A DNA stretch of 64,000 bases from Thiodiazotropha sp050291245 (GTDB lineage Bacteria; Pseudomonadota; Gammaproteobacteria; Chromatiales; Chromatiaceae): the NCBI GenBank assembly GCA_050291245.1, contig JBNKJP010000023.1, forward strand, positions 1-64,000, given 5' to 3'. The notes beneath the pieces are model-generated. The model did no database searches. It saw only the letters and a program-made list of their open reading frames with translations, and was not told where the DNA came from. Every line of letters begins with the position of its first letter. Position 1 is the first letter of the stretch. The position numbers were made by a program, and so were the translations under genes. This document shows positions 1 through 6,585 of the stretch, one piece after another.

Positions 1-98
1 CGCACGTAATAGCCAGCTATTACGAAGTTTTTCAACGCAGAGCCGGGGCCTTTCAGCCGGCATGCGCCGAGTCATGAATTGATCAGAGGTTCCTTTAA

Positions 99-455
99 GC
101 GCCCGTAGCTCATCTGGATAGAGCATCGGCCTTTGAGCGCATGCCTTCGGGTGTGCAGATAAGGAGCCTTTATGGGGAACAGGAACCCATAAAGTGGATC
201 GCACTGTATCGGGGAAACCTTAACAGGTCAGGCTGATGGCAATCCCGAGGAAACCCGGATCATCTGTCCGAAAAGGCGCTCGAAGCCTTGCCGGCCGGGG
301 CGGTTCGGGGATCCGTAGAGACTATACGTGCGGCGCCTGAGATGGCGAAGAGATAGTCCAGACCACAAACTCCCGCGAATCCGTGGGAGGCGTCGAAAGG
401 CGTAGTCGGTATGCTAAGCCGAGGGTAGCAGGTTCGAATCCTGCCGGGCGTGCCA
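99..455 (+). tRNA. tRNA-Arg(UCU), gene split by a group I intron
   Basis: The exons are 99-133 and 414-455 (77 nt joined, CCA encoded). The acceptor strands GCGCCCG and CGGGCGU pair with one G-U at position 1-72. The D arm, the T arm (GGTTCGAATCC) and discriminator G73 match bacterial tRNA-Arg(UCU). Joining the exons restores an anticodon arm with stem UCGGC/GCCGA and loop CUUCUAA, giving anticodon UCU, which reads AGA. Unspliced, the anticodon loop is interrupted after U34, so the tRNA needs splicing to work. It is the first gene of an Arg-His-Lys tRNA cluster. Confidence 0.9.
134..413 (+). ncRNA. Group I self-splicing intron in the tRNA-Arg anticodon
   Basis: About 280 nt lie between U34 and C35 of the tRNA. 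The core is recognisable. AGAGACUA at 317-324 and AUAGUCC at 353-359 supply the P7 strands (GACUAU 320-325 pairs with AUAGUC 353-358), as in the tRNA-Ile intron of Azoarcus. The 5' part folds into a GCAUGCC-UUCG-GGUGUGC hairpin (139-156). The sequence AAGGAGCC (161-168) is a likely internal guide that could pair with exon GGCCUU (128-133), leaving U133 opposite G163 as the usual splice-site wobble, with one C-A mismatch. The last intron base is G413 (omega-G). No homing endonuclease ORF is present. Exact splice sites are inferred from restoring the tRNA loop. Confidence 0.88.
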
Positions 456-514
456 TGTATACAGGACGGTTCTTATCAGAAAGAGCCCTGTCTGGATGGC
501 GGAAACAGTTTAAT

Positions 515-591
515 GGTGGACGTAGCTCAGTTGGTAGAGCTCCGGATTGTGATTCCGGCGGTCGTGGGTTCGAGACCCATCGTCCACCCCA
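515..591 (+). tRNA. tRNA-His(GUG)
   Basis: The cloverleaf is intact. The extra G at -1 (515) typical of tRNA-His is encoded. The acceptor GUGGACG pairs with CGUCCAC, the anticodon loop UUGUGAU lies between CCGGA and UCCGG, the discriminator is C73, and the CCA end is encoded. It lies 59 nt after tRNA-Arg. Confidence 0.95.
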
Positions 592-602
592 TTTTCTAAA
601 TT

Positions 603-678
603 GGGCCATTAGCTCAGCTGGTAGAGCAGTGGACTCTTAATCCATTGGTCGAAGGTTCGAATCCTTCATGGCCCACCA
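603..678 (+). tRNA. tRNA-Lys(CUU)
   Basis: The acceptor GGGCCAU pairs with AUGGCCC. The anticodon loop CUCUUAA gives anticodon CUU, which reads AAG. The discriminator is A and CCA is encoded. It follows tRNA-His by 11 nt, so the two are probably cotranscribed. The 3' end of a tRNA gene is a common integration site, and accessory sequence starts just downstream. Confidence 0.95.
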
Positions 679-693
679 ATCTTTTCAATAAGT

Positions 694-720
694 TAGACTC
701 AGAGGCTGAGACTGAGTCTA
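694..720 (+). terminator. Stem-loop after the tRNA cluster
   Basis: TAGACTCAG (694-702) and CTGAGTCTA (712-720) form a perfect 9-bp stem with a 9-nt loop, 16 nt after tRNA-Lys. No T-run follows, so intrinsic termination is uncertain. It could equally be a processing hairpin. Confidence 0.45.
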
Positions 721-1764
721 GCGAAAAGTGTACCGAAAGTGTCCACTTTGTGTCCATGGAGGGTCCGGCGTCCTTATCGATGTCCTACAGCTATACGCAT
801 GAAGGGGACGAGAAGGGGTAACCGCACTGCTGGGCCGTCCTTGGCCCTGTATCTACCCTTATCTGCGGGGAAGTTCTGCTACCAAGGCATTGATTGAGCA
901 TCTGACTGGAGAGCCGCGGACACGGCACCTTTCCCAGCGTCGTATAGCTTGTTTGCCCGGTCAACTGTCGGGTTACCTGCAAGCACATTCTGTCCCAGTC
1001 CAGTAGACCTGTAGCTAAACAACCGGGTCGAACCCTCCGAAGTCCAGAGCCGTGTCAGCCGCCATTGGCAGCAGTGTTGACCAAGTGGGCTGGGTGAACC
1101 CCGCCCGAGCTACGGCGGAGGGCTTGAGGCGCTCCTTTTTCTGTGGTGGCGTACTTGCGGACCTGTCCCAAGACAGTCTGTAGCATGTCATCAGGTAGTC
1201 CCAAGTGGTTCAGCCTGTTCATATCCGCCTGGGTGATCTTCCGTGCCCCTGAAGCCATATTGGCAATCCGTTGAGTAATTACGGCCATGGTCATCCTTTG
1301 CTGAAGGGTGGTCATGGCATTCATCGGAGCAGCCACACCCGCTGGGCTGAGTGGCTGATCTGCTCCAGACGATTGAGACCTGGCAATACTTCGCCATTGT
1401 CCAAGCTCTACTTCCTGATGCCCTAAGAGCATCCGTACCCAGCCCCAAGAATGATGCGTGCCCATCTGTCTGCGTGTGCCTGATGAGTGTGAGTACCGGA
1501 GCCCGAAAAGTGGGATTCCGCTTTCGGCTACGTCAACTGTCCTATGGCTTTGTTGTTTTGCCGTGAGCAGATACACGGTGGTTGAGTGTCGGGATAACTC
1601 TGAGCTGCGTAGTATGTCATTGCGCCAATCGACGGCGGCATGGATGCCGGTTAAAAAAAGGACAGTCCTGCTCCGGTTGGTACCTGGGTGCCCCGGCTGC
1701 AGGGTGTGGGATGCTGACGCGATGCGTCAGACATTCATCGTCAAAGCTCAGGAGGAGTCGATCT
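721..1764. other. Degenerate stretch downstream of tRNA-Lys, no intact gene
   Basis: About 1 kb between the tRNA cluster and the gene at 1765 holds no reading frame that I can defend as an intact gene. Frames in this stretch are short and compositionally poor, apart from a minus-strand segment listed separately (1055-1576). Its place directly after a tRNA suggests remains of an integrated element. No integrase or repeated tRNA 3' end was seen. Confidence 0.4.
1055..1576 (-). pseudogene. Possible phage structural-protein fragment
   Basis: The minus-strand frame encodes a helical segment (about 1130-1320) containing ITQADMNRLNHLGLPDDM and preceded by repeated Met/Thr/Gln-rich helix. This style resembles pieces of large phage internal virion or polyvalent proteins. 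The sequence on either side of the segment looks non-coding, and no ribosome binding site or partner genes are present, so it is probably a decayed fragment. The family resemblance is from memory and weak. Confidence 0.3.
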
Positions 1765-2550
1765 ATGAAGACATTGACCAAGCTAGGGTTGGTTATCCCC
1801 GTGGTGAGCGGATTGTTGCTATTTACCGGGGTGGTTTCCGGCAGTCCGGCGTTTGAGGCAGAGCGACATCGGCACCGGCATTGGCATGATCCCATACCGA
1901 CCATCGTACCCATTGCCGACGCTCGGCTGAAAGTCGAACTGAATGCAACCGATGGGGACGTTGGGATACAGGTTTTTCTGGATGCCGATCCGTGGGCGGA
2001 CATGCGCATCTACGATCCTTATGGTGAACTGATGTTCCGTTCGGTCACGCGCGGCCGCTTTGGATTGCAGGGAGGGACCGAGTTGTTCATGGAAAGCGGC
2101 GAACCGGAATTCAGTAAGCTGTCTTTGGATGAATTTCTTCAGCGGTTTCCTGAAGGTGTCTATCAGTTCTGGGGCACGGGTTTGGAGGGCGAAATCTTTG
2201 TGGGTAGGGCCGAACTGACCCACAATCTACCGCAGGGTCCTCGACTGATCTCTCCCCTGGAGGGCGATGCGGCGACGGATCCGAATCAGACCGTTCTTCT
2301 GTGGGAGCCGGTTGAACCTCCCAATGCAAGCCCGATCATCGGCTATCAGGTGATTGTCGCGCAGACCGATACCGGTTTACCGGCGCTGCCCAAGATTACC
2401 CTTGATGTGATGATGCCCGCGACGGCAACGAGCTTTGAGGTGCCTGCGGGTTTTCTGCAGTACGACACCGAGTATGAGTGGGAGGTGTTGGCGATTGAGG
2501 CGGGGGGGAATCAAACCCTATCCTCGTCCTTGTTCACAACATCGCCCTAA
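1765..2550 (+). CDS. Secreted protein with C-terminal fibronectin type III-like domain
   Basis: 261 aa. The ATG at 1765 follows a strong GGAGGAG site and begins a Sec signal peptide: KTLTK, then a hydrophobic core (residues 7-26) and a likely cut after VVSGS. Just after it is a histidine-rich patch (HRHRHWHDP). Residues about 50-150 form a beta-rich region of unknown family. Residues about 165-260 read like an FN3 or carbohydrate-associated sandwich (LISPLEGDAA, VLLWEPVE, YEWEVLAIE). Probably periplasmic or extracellular; no enzyme motif is visible. An upstream in-frame start at 1582 is unlikely because it lacks a ribosome site and would bury the signal peptide. Confidence 0.75.
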   Translation: MKTLTKLGLVIPVVSGLLLFTGVVSGSPAFEAERHRHRHWHDPIPTIVPIADARLKVELNATDGDVGIQVFLDADPWADMRIYDPYGELMFRSVTRGRFGLQGGTELFMESGEPEFSKLSLDEFLQRFPEGVYQFWGTGLEGEIFVGRAELTHNLPQGPRLISPLEGDAATDPNQTVLLWEPVEPPNASPIIGYQVIVAQTDTGLPALPKITLDVMMPATATSFEVPAGFLQYDTEYEWEVLAIEAGGNQTLSSSLFTTSP

Positions 2551-2734
2551 TCGGTTAACGGTCATTTGAAAACGGGCACCCTCTGATCGGTGCGATCCCC
2601 CGGTTCATCCGGACCGGGGGGGTCCGGGGCCGCAGGCTGTGCGGTAACCTGTTCGAGCCTGTGGAGTGGGTTATGTAGGTCAGTACGGTGTAATATATTT
2701 CTGGATCATGAAACCACTGACAGGAAGTCAGCCA

Positions 2735-3316
2735 ATGAGTGATTATATCGATTCGAGAACCCGAGCTTTGGCTCTTGTCGCCGTGATTTTGGGGATCGTG
2801 TTGTTTGTTGTCTTGGATCTCCTCGATGACCCGGAGTCGTCGTTTCTGGATGTTATTATCAACCTGTTCGAGGTCGCGCCAGTCGTGTTGACGAGTGTCG
2901 GCATTGTTCTCTTGATTCGGATCACACAGCGACAACGGGACGAGCACTTGGAAGTGCTGCGGGATCTGGGGATTGCCAGGAGCGAGGGTAAGCGTTGGCG
3001 GAACGAAGCGCGCGCTCATCTTAATGGTCTTGGTCATGCCATAGAAGCTCAGTTCTCCCGCTGGAGCTTAACAGGCGCTGAGCGTGAGGTGGCCCTGTTG
3101 CTGCTCAAGGGCCTTACGACCAGAGAGGTCGCGGCGGTGCGTTCCGTTAGCGAGCGTACGGTTCGAGAACAGGCGCGTTCGGTTTACGCGAAGGCGGGAC
3201 TGAGCGGGCGTTCGGCCTTATCGGCATTCTTCCTGGAGGATTTGCTCGCTCCGATTTTCCTTTACCGCGATCACAGACTCTTTCCGCAGACAGTTAGATT
3301 ATTATCCCACACATGA
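2735..3316 (+). CDS. Membrane-anchored LuxR-type transcriptional regulator
   Basis: 193 aa. Two hydrophobic helices (residues about 10-31 and 43-66) form a small membrane hairpin. They are followed by a charged linker (about 70-105) and a C-terminal LuxR helix-turn-helix (about 112-170: LTGAEREVALLLLKGLTTRE, then RTVREQARSVYAKAGL). Such two-helix LuxR proteins are probable membrane-tethered transcription factors; their signal is unknown. The start at 2735 has GGAA upstream; an ATG at 2708 is the alternative. The stop overlaps the next start (ATGA), so the two regulators are translationally coupled. Confidence 0.8.
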   Translation: MSDYIDSRTRALALVAVILGIVLFVVLDLLDDPESSFLDVIINLFEVAPVVLTSVGIVLLIRITQRQRDEHLEVLRDLGIARSEGKRWRNEARAHLNGLGHAIEAQFSRWSLTGAEREVALLLLKGLTTREVAAVRSVSERTVREQARSVYAKAGLSGRSALSAFFLEDLLAPIFLYRDHRLFPQTVRLLSHT

Positions 3317-4215
3317 ACAACAATTCATCACCATCGGAAATGGATCTTCTCAATGCGATCACTCGCGCTTTGTCTCGATATATTACTGAAGATGATCCAT
3401 GCGTTTTGTTTAATGGGCTGCTCGAAATGCTACTTGAACTGACAGCGAGCGAGTACGGTTTTATCGGCGAGATTTCTTATGGCGATGATGGTAACCCCTA
3501 TATCAACAATTATGCGACGACGAATATCGCATGGGACAGTAGTACGCGGGAACTTTACCAAACGTTGGAAAAAAGGGGGTTGATTTTCAGTCGGCTCGAT
3601 TCGCTCTATGGCGCGGTGGTGATCACCGGTCAAGCAGTCATTGCTAACAATCCCCAATGTGATCCTCGAAGCGGCGGGCTTCCCGAAGGACATCCCCCAT
3701 TGAATGCGTTTATGGGGCTTCCATTCTTTCGCAATGACGAGATACTCGGCATTGTTGGATTGGCGAATCGCCCATCCGGCTATCAACCCCAGCTGGCTAG
3801 CAGGTTAAGTCCCTTTTTGGCTACCTGCAGTAACCTGATACAAGCCTATCGCCACCACAAAAAGCATCAGCAAGTAGCTGCGGAGCTTGAGCGCTATCGT
3901 GAGCGTATTGGGCAAATAGATAAGCTCATCGTATTGGGAAAAGGTTATGAGTTCAGCCCAAGCCAGCCTGCTATAAGCAAACAAGGCCAGTTGATAATGT
4001 TGACCAAAAAAGAACTTGCTTTATTAGCGATCCTTGTTGAAAAACGCAATCAGGTCGTGTCTTACAAAAAACTGGATTCCATCATTTGGGGCAACACAAT
4101 TGTTGGCGAATCTTCGTTGAGATCGTTGGTCAAAAAGCTGAGAAAAAAGCTGCCTGAGCTGGATATCAAAACAGTTTCGGGAATCGGTTACATTCTCTCA
4201 CTGGACTTCGCTTAA
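3313..4215 (+). CDS. GAF domain - OmpR/PhoB-type winged-helix regulator
   Basis: 300 aa. Residues about 20-185 form a GAF-like sensor (LLELTASEYGFIGEI, ending FLATCSNLIQAYRHH). A short coiled linker (190-215) leads to a C-terminal trans_reg_C winged helix (about 225-298: LTKKELALLAILVEK, VVSYKKLDSIIWG, SLRSLVKKLRKKL, IKTVSGIGYIL). PhoB-type DNA-binding domains normally follow a receiver domain. Here a GAF domain replaces it, so direct ligand or redox sensing is likely rather than phosphorylation (inference). It overlaps the upstream membrane LuxR gene by 4 nt, and 11-bp-spaced direct repeats lie between it and the haemoglobin gene. Confidence 0.8.
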   Translation: MNNNSSPSEMDLLNAITRALSRYITEDDPCVLFNGLLEMLLELTASEYGFIGEISYGDDGNPYINNYATTNIAWDSSTRELYQTLEKRGLIFSRLDSLYGAVVITGQAVIANNPQCDPRSGGLPEGHPPLNAFMGLPFFRNDEILGIVGLANRPSGYQPQLASRLSPFLATCSNLIQAYRHHKKHQQVAAELERYRERIGQIDKLIVLGKGYEFSPSQPAISKQGQLIMLTKKELALLAILVEKRNQVVSYKKLDSIIWGNTIVGESSLRSLVKKLRKKLPELDIKTVSGIGYILSLDFA

Positions 4216-4281
4216 ATCCGAATGCTGTCTTTACTAAGTAAAGGGGCAATGCCGTACAGGGTGTTAGGGGGGGCGTTTTGA

Positions 4282-4314
4282 TCACAAAAAAGTCACAAAA
4301 TAGTCTCCTGTGAC
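4282..4314. promoter_or_regulatory. Candidate regulator site before truncated haemoglobin gene
   Basis: TCACAAAA occurs at 4282-4289 and again at 4293-4300, an 11-bp spacing typical of tandem half-sites for PhoB/OmpR-type winged-helix proteins. An overlapping inverted pair GTCACA (4292-4297)/TGTGAC (4309-4314) is also present. The site lies between a winged-helix regulator gene and the haemoglobin gene. Binding is an inference. Confidence 0.4.
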
Positions 4315-4374
4315 CCACAAACTTTGAATTCATACTCGTTATTGTTACTGCTCCGGTTAATTAGGAGGACAGTA

Positions 4375-4743
4375 ATGAGTGAAGAAAGCCTATATCAACG
4401 TCTGGGTGGATATGACGCGATCAGTGCCGTTGTCAATAACCTGTTGGATCGTTTAACCGCAGACAGCCAGCTTGAGCGTTTTTGGCTGCATCGTGGGGAT
4501 GATGGCATCGCAAGGGAAAAACAGCTTCTTGTGGACTATTTATGTGCAAATGCAGGCGGTCCCTTGCTCTATGTGGGAAGAGACAATAAAACATCGCACA
4601 AGGGCATGGGGATTACAGAGCGTGACTGGGCCCTTTTTATCGGCCATTTGGAAGCGACCCTTGATCAATTCGCACTCCCACCAACCGAACGCGAAGAAGT
4701 ATTGGCATTCATACAAGGCACAAAATCAGATATTGTTGAATGA
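4375..4743 (+). CDS. Group 1 truncated haemoglobin
   Basis: 122 aa, normal for TrHbN-type 2/2 globins. The start at 4375 follows TAGGAGGACAGTA. Family features are present: SLYQRLGGYDAI at the N-terminus, YVGRDNKTSHKGMGIT with the haem-ligating proximal His75, and the ERDWALFIGHLEATLD helix. Truncated globins bind O2 or NO and often help with NO detoxification or electron transfer. The neighbouring GAF/winged-helix regulator and the repeats in front suggest local control. Confidence 0.9.
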   Translation: MSEESLYQRLGGYDAISAVVNNLLDRLTADSQLERFWLHRGDDGIAREKQLLVDYLCANAGGPLLYVGRDNKTSHKGMGITERDWALFIGHLEATLDQFALPPTEREEVLAFIQGTKSDIVE

Positions 4744-5076
4744 AACCGGGTGATTGGCAGAATACGATTTTTAATAAGAAGGGTGATGCTCGCAATTGAA
4801 TAACTTAATTGACGGGCTCTCACTCGAATGGCGCATTCTAAAGAATACCACTCTCGTTCCCCGCGCAAGGCGTGGGAACGAGAGAACCAGAATGTTTGAA
4901 GGTGCGATACTTCTAGGCTCCTTCCTTAAAAAACCACCGTTATACCAGCACATACCTGGGCCCAGGGAACTTTTATTTGGATGGTCATCCTCGACCCGGT
5001 TTGCCGCCGCACAACAAACCAAATGATGAGTGTGCTTGTTTGTTTTGCACTTTGTTCTTTTTCAGAAAATTCCTCA
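4744..5076. other. Intergenic stretch with palindromic repeat
   Basis: No convincing gene is present. It contains the palindrome listed at 4851-4884. Next to it, at about 4887-4921, is a spacer sharing about 29 of 35 bases with 53218-53252. Confidence 0.5.
4851..4884. repeat. TTCCCACGC-family palindrome, copy 1
   Basis: CTCTCGTTCCC (4851-4861) pairs perfectly with GGGAACGAGAG (4874-4884) around a GC-rich loop. Related palindromes occur at 45132-45152, 45212-45232 and 46221-46249. Confidence 0.75.
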
Positions 5077-5131
5077 TTGACAATATAGGACGCGTGTCCT
5101 AAAGTTGCACCAACTAGGGCGTTCGTCCTAG
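5077..5131 (+). promoter_or_regulatory. Promoter with two TetR-type operator palindromes
   Basis: TTGACA (5077-5082) and TAAAGT (5100-5105) form a -35/-10 pair with 17-bp spacing. The imperfect palindrome TAGGACGCGTGTCCTA (5086-5101) fills the spacer. A second one, CTAGGGCGTTCGTCCTAG (5114-5131), covers the probable transcription start. Both share a TAGGrCG half-site. The encoded TetR protein downstream is the natural candidate repressor (inference). Confidence 0.65.
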
Positions 5132-5167
5132 TGGAATGTTTCTGCTATAAGCAAGGAGGCGTTGCCT

Positions 5168-5302
5168 GTGAGGACGAATCTGTTTGATTCCTTTCAGCGA
5201 GTTGGTCTGATGTTGGCCAATCGAATGGTCATGGTCCCGACACTTTTTATGGCGGTGACATATGCCGATTTCCCTGTCTATAGCCAGAAGCCAGTCACCT
5301 AA
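5168..5302 (+). pseudogene. Remnant N-terminus of an old-yellow-enzyme-type reductase, or small ORF
   Basis: A 44-codon frame starts with GTG behind AAGGAGG at the right distance. Its start, NLFDSFQRVGLMLANRMVMV, reads like the beginning of NemA/OYE-family flavin reductases (LFxPxxLGxLxLxNRIVMAP). It stops after 44 residues and the rest of the roughly 360-residue enzyme is absent. In E. coli nemR and nemA form one TetR-controlled unit, so this is probably the deleted target enzyme of the adjacent TetR gene. It could still be expressed as a short peptide. Confidence 0.5.
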
Positions 5303-5314
5303 AGAGAGCGTGTT

Positions 5315-5899
5315 ATGGGATACGGTGAAACGCGACAACAGATTGTAAAAGCCGCCGATGATTTGTTTTATCGGCAAGGTTTCGAGCATACATCCTTTGC
5401 CGATATCGCTAAGGTGGTGAATATCTCACGCGGCAACTTCTACCATCATTTCAAGACCAAGGATGACATTCTCGATGCCGTCATCAAAACCCGCCTGGAT
5501 CGGACGCAACACCTGTTGGCGGATTGGGAGGAAGAAGGAGCGACGCCGAAGGAGAGGGTCAAGTGTTACATCAAAATCCTGCTCACAAACTGGTCAATGA
5601 TCAAGGATTACGGATGTCCAGTCGGGACATTGTGTACGGAGCTCGCCAAGTTAAACCATGCTTCAAAGGCTGAGGCAAACAAGGTTTTTACGCTCTTTCG
5701 ACGGTGGCTGAAAAACCAGTTCAGCCAGCTCGGCCACAGGCAGGATGCTGATGCGCTGGCCATGCACGTACTGTCCTGGAGCCAAGGGGTGGCGACTTTG
5801 GGCAATGCTTTCGATGACTACAAATATGTGAAACAGGAAGTGGACAAGATGTGCGGCTGGCTTGATGCCTTGTCGGTTGAGACAAAACAGTCAAAATGA
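5315..5899 (+). CDS. TetR/AcrR-family transcriptional repressor
   Basis: 194 aa. The N-terminal helix-turn-helix (residues about 8-50; TSFADIAKVVNISRGNFYHH) is typical of TetR proteins. The C-terminal ligand-binding part contains GCPVGTLCTELAKLN with Cys residues near 100-107, as in the NemR-like group where cysteines sense electrophiles. It lies 12 nt after the enzyme remnant and behind two operator-like palindromes, so autoregulation is likely. A nemR symbol is not assigned because orthology is unproven. Confidence 0.85.
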   Translation: MGYGETRQQIVKAADDLFYRQGFEHTSFADIAKVVNISRGNFYHHFKTKDDILDAVIKTRLDRTQHLLADWEEEGATPKERVKCYIKILLTNWSMIKDYGCPVGTLCTELAKLNHASKAEANKVFTLFRRWLKNQFSQLGHRQDADALAMHVLSWSQGVATLGNAFDDYKYVKQEVDKMCGWLDALSVETKQSK

Positions 5900-5924
5900 A
5901 TTATCAACAAAAAAGGATTCAGAC

Positions 5925-6212
5925 ATGTTCGTTGTATTACTTAGATTTTCTGACAACAAAGCTCAGGCTGGGAAGTTTATGGATGGCCACAAAGAGTGGA
6001 TACAACGCGGTTTTAATGACGGTGTTTTCCTACTCTCCGGTAGTATCCAGCCGAGTTCAGGAGGTGCGGTTCTGGCGCACAACACCTCGTTAGCTAATCT
6101 TCAAAGCCGGGTTAACGACGATCCGTTTGTGGCGGAAAATATCGTCCGTGCTGAAATTCTGGAGATTACACCGGGGCAAACCGATGGCCGTCTCGCATTT
6201 ATAAGCTGTTGA
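5925..6212 (+). CDS. YciI-like family protein
   Basis: 95 aa. The start at 5925 (MFVVLLRFSDNK) follows AAAAGGATT, 25 nt after the TetR gene. The small ferredoxin-like fold of YciI proteins is indicated by the strand-helix pattern, HKEWIQRGFNDGVFLLSG, and DDPFVAENIVRAEILEI near the end. The family's biochemical role is poorly defined; members are often small dehalogenase- or monooxygenase-like proteins. It probably belongs to the TetR-controlled unit. Confidence 0.8.
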   Translation: MFVVLLRFSDNKAQAGKFMDGHKEWIQRGFNDGVFLLSGSIQPSSGGAVLAHNTSLANLQSRVNDDPFVAENIVRAEILEITPGQTDGRLAFISC

Positions 6213-6585
6213 ATCGATTGAGGCCGGATAAAGGGTTGTTTGCGGGTAACCTGGCTCCGATTTTCTGCCTTGATGTGAAGGGGAGTTGTGGTTATTCTCT
6301 TTATACTTCAATCACTAAGAGGGCCTAATGGTCAACGTATCGGTGCGCTCAGCCATAGCCGGACGCCCCGCCCTGAAGGGGCTTCAAGCGCGATATGTAA
6401 GAATATAAGTTGTTTTTGTTTTCTCAAGAGTAGGTTATATATTGCCTTTAAGATTTGCTTGAGATAAATATAACACTCAGAATTGCATGGTTATTGGTTG
6501 GCGCCGCAGTATCCTGCAAACAGTACTGAATCCAAAGTTGCTGGGTCGAGAAATAGTAGATGCAAGACAATATTCATCTCATTAG
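6213..6585. other. A/T-rich intergenic region before the giant signalling gene
   Basis: No gene is seen. A GCCCC/GGGGC stem (6365-6382) could end the YciI transcript. From 6400 on the DNA is A/T-rich and probably carries the promoter of the next gene. No clear -35/-10 pair can be named. Confidence 0.4.

Noticed and set aside
383..640. Overlapping frames across the tRNA cluster
   Set aside because: They are translations of tRNA and intron sequence; the familiar tRNA-derived peptide SSVGRAPDCDSGG shows this.
4796..5026. 76-codon frame after the haemoglobin gene
   Set aside because: It runs through a palindromic repeat and has no domain or good ribosome site.
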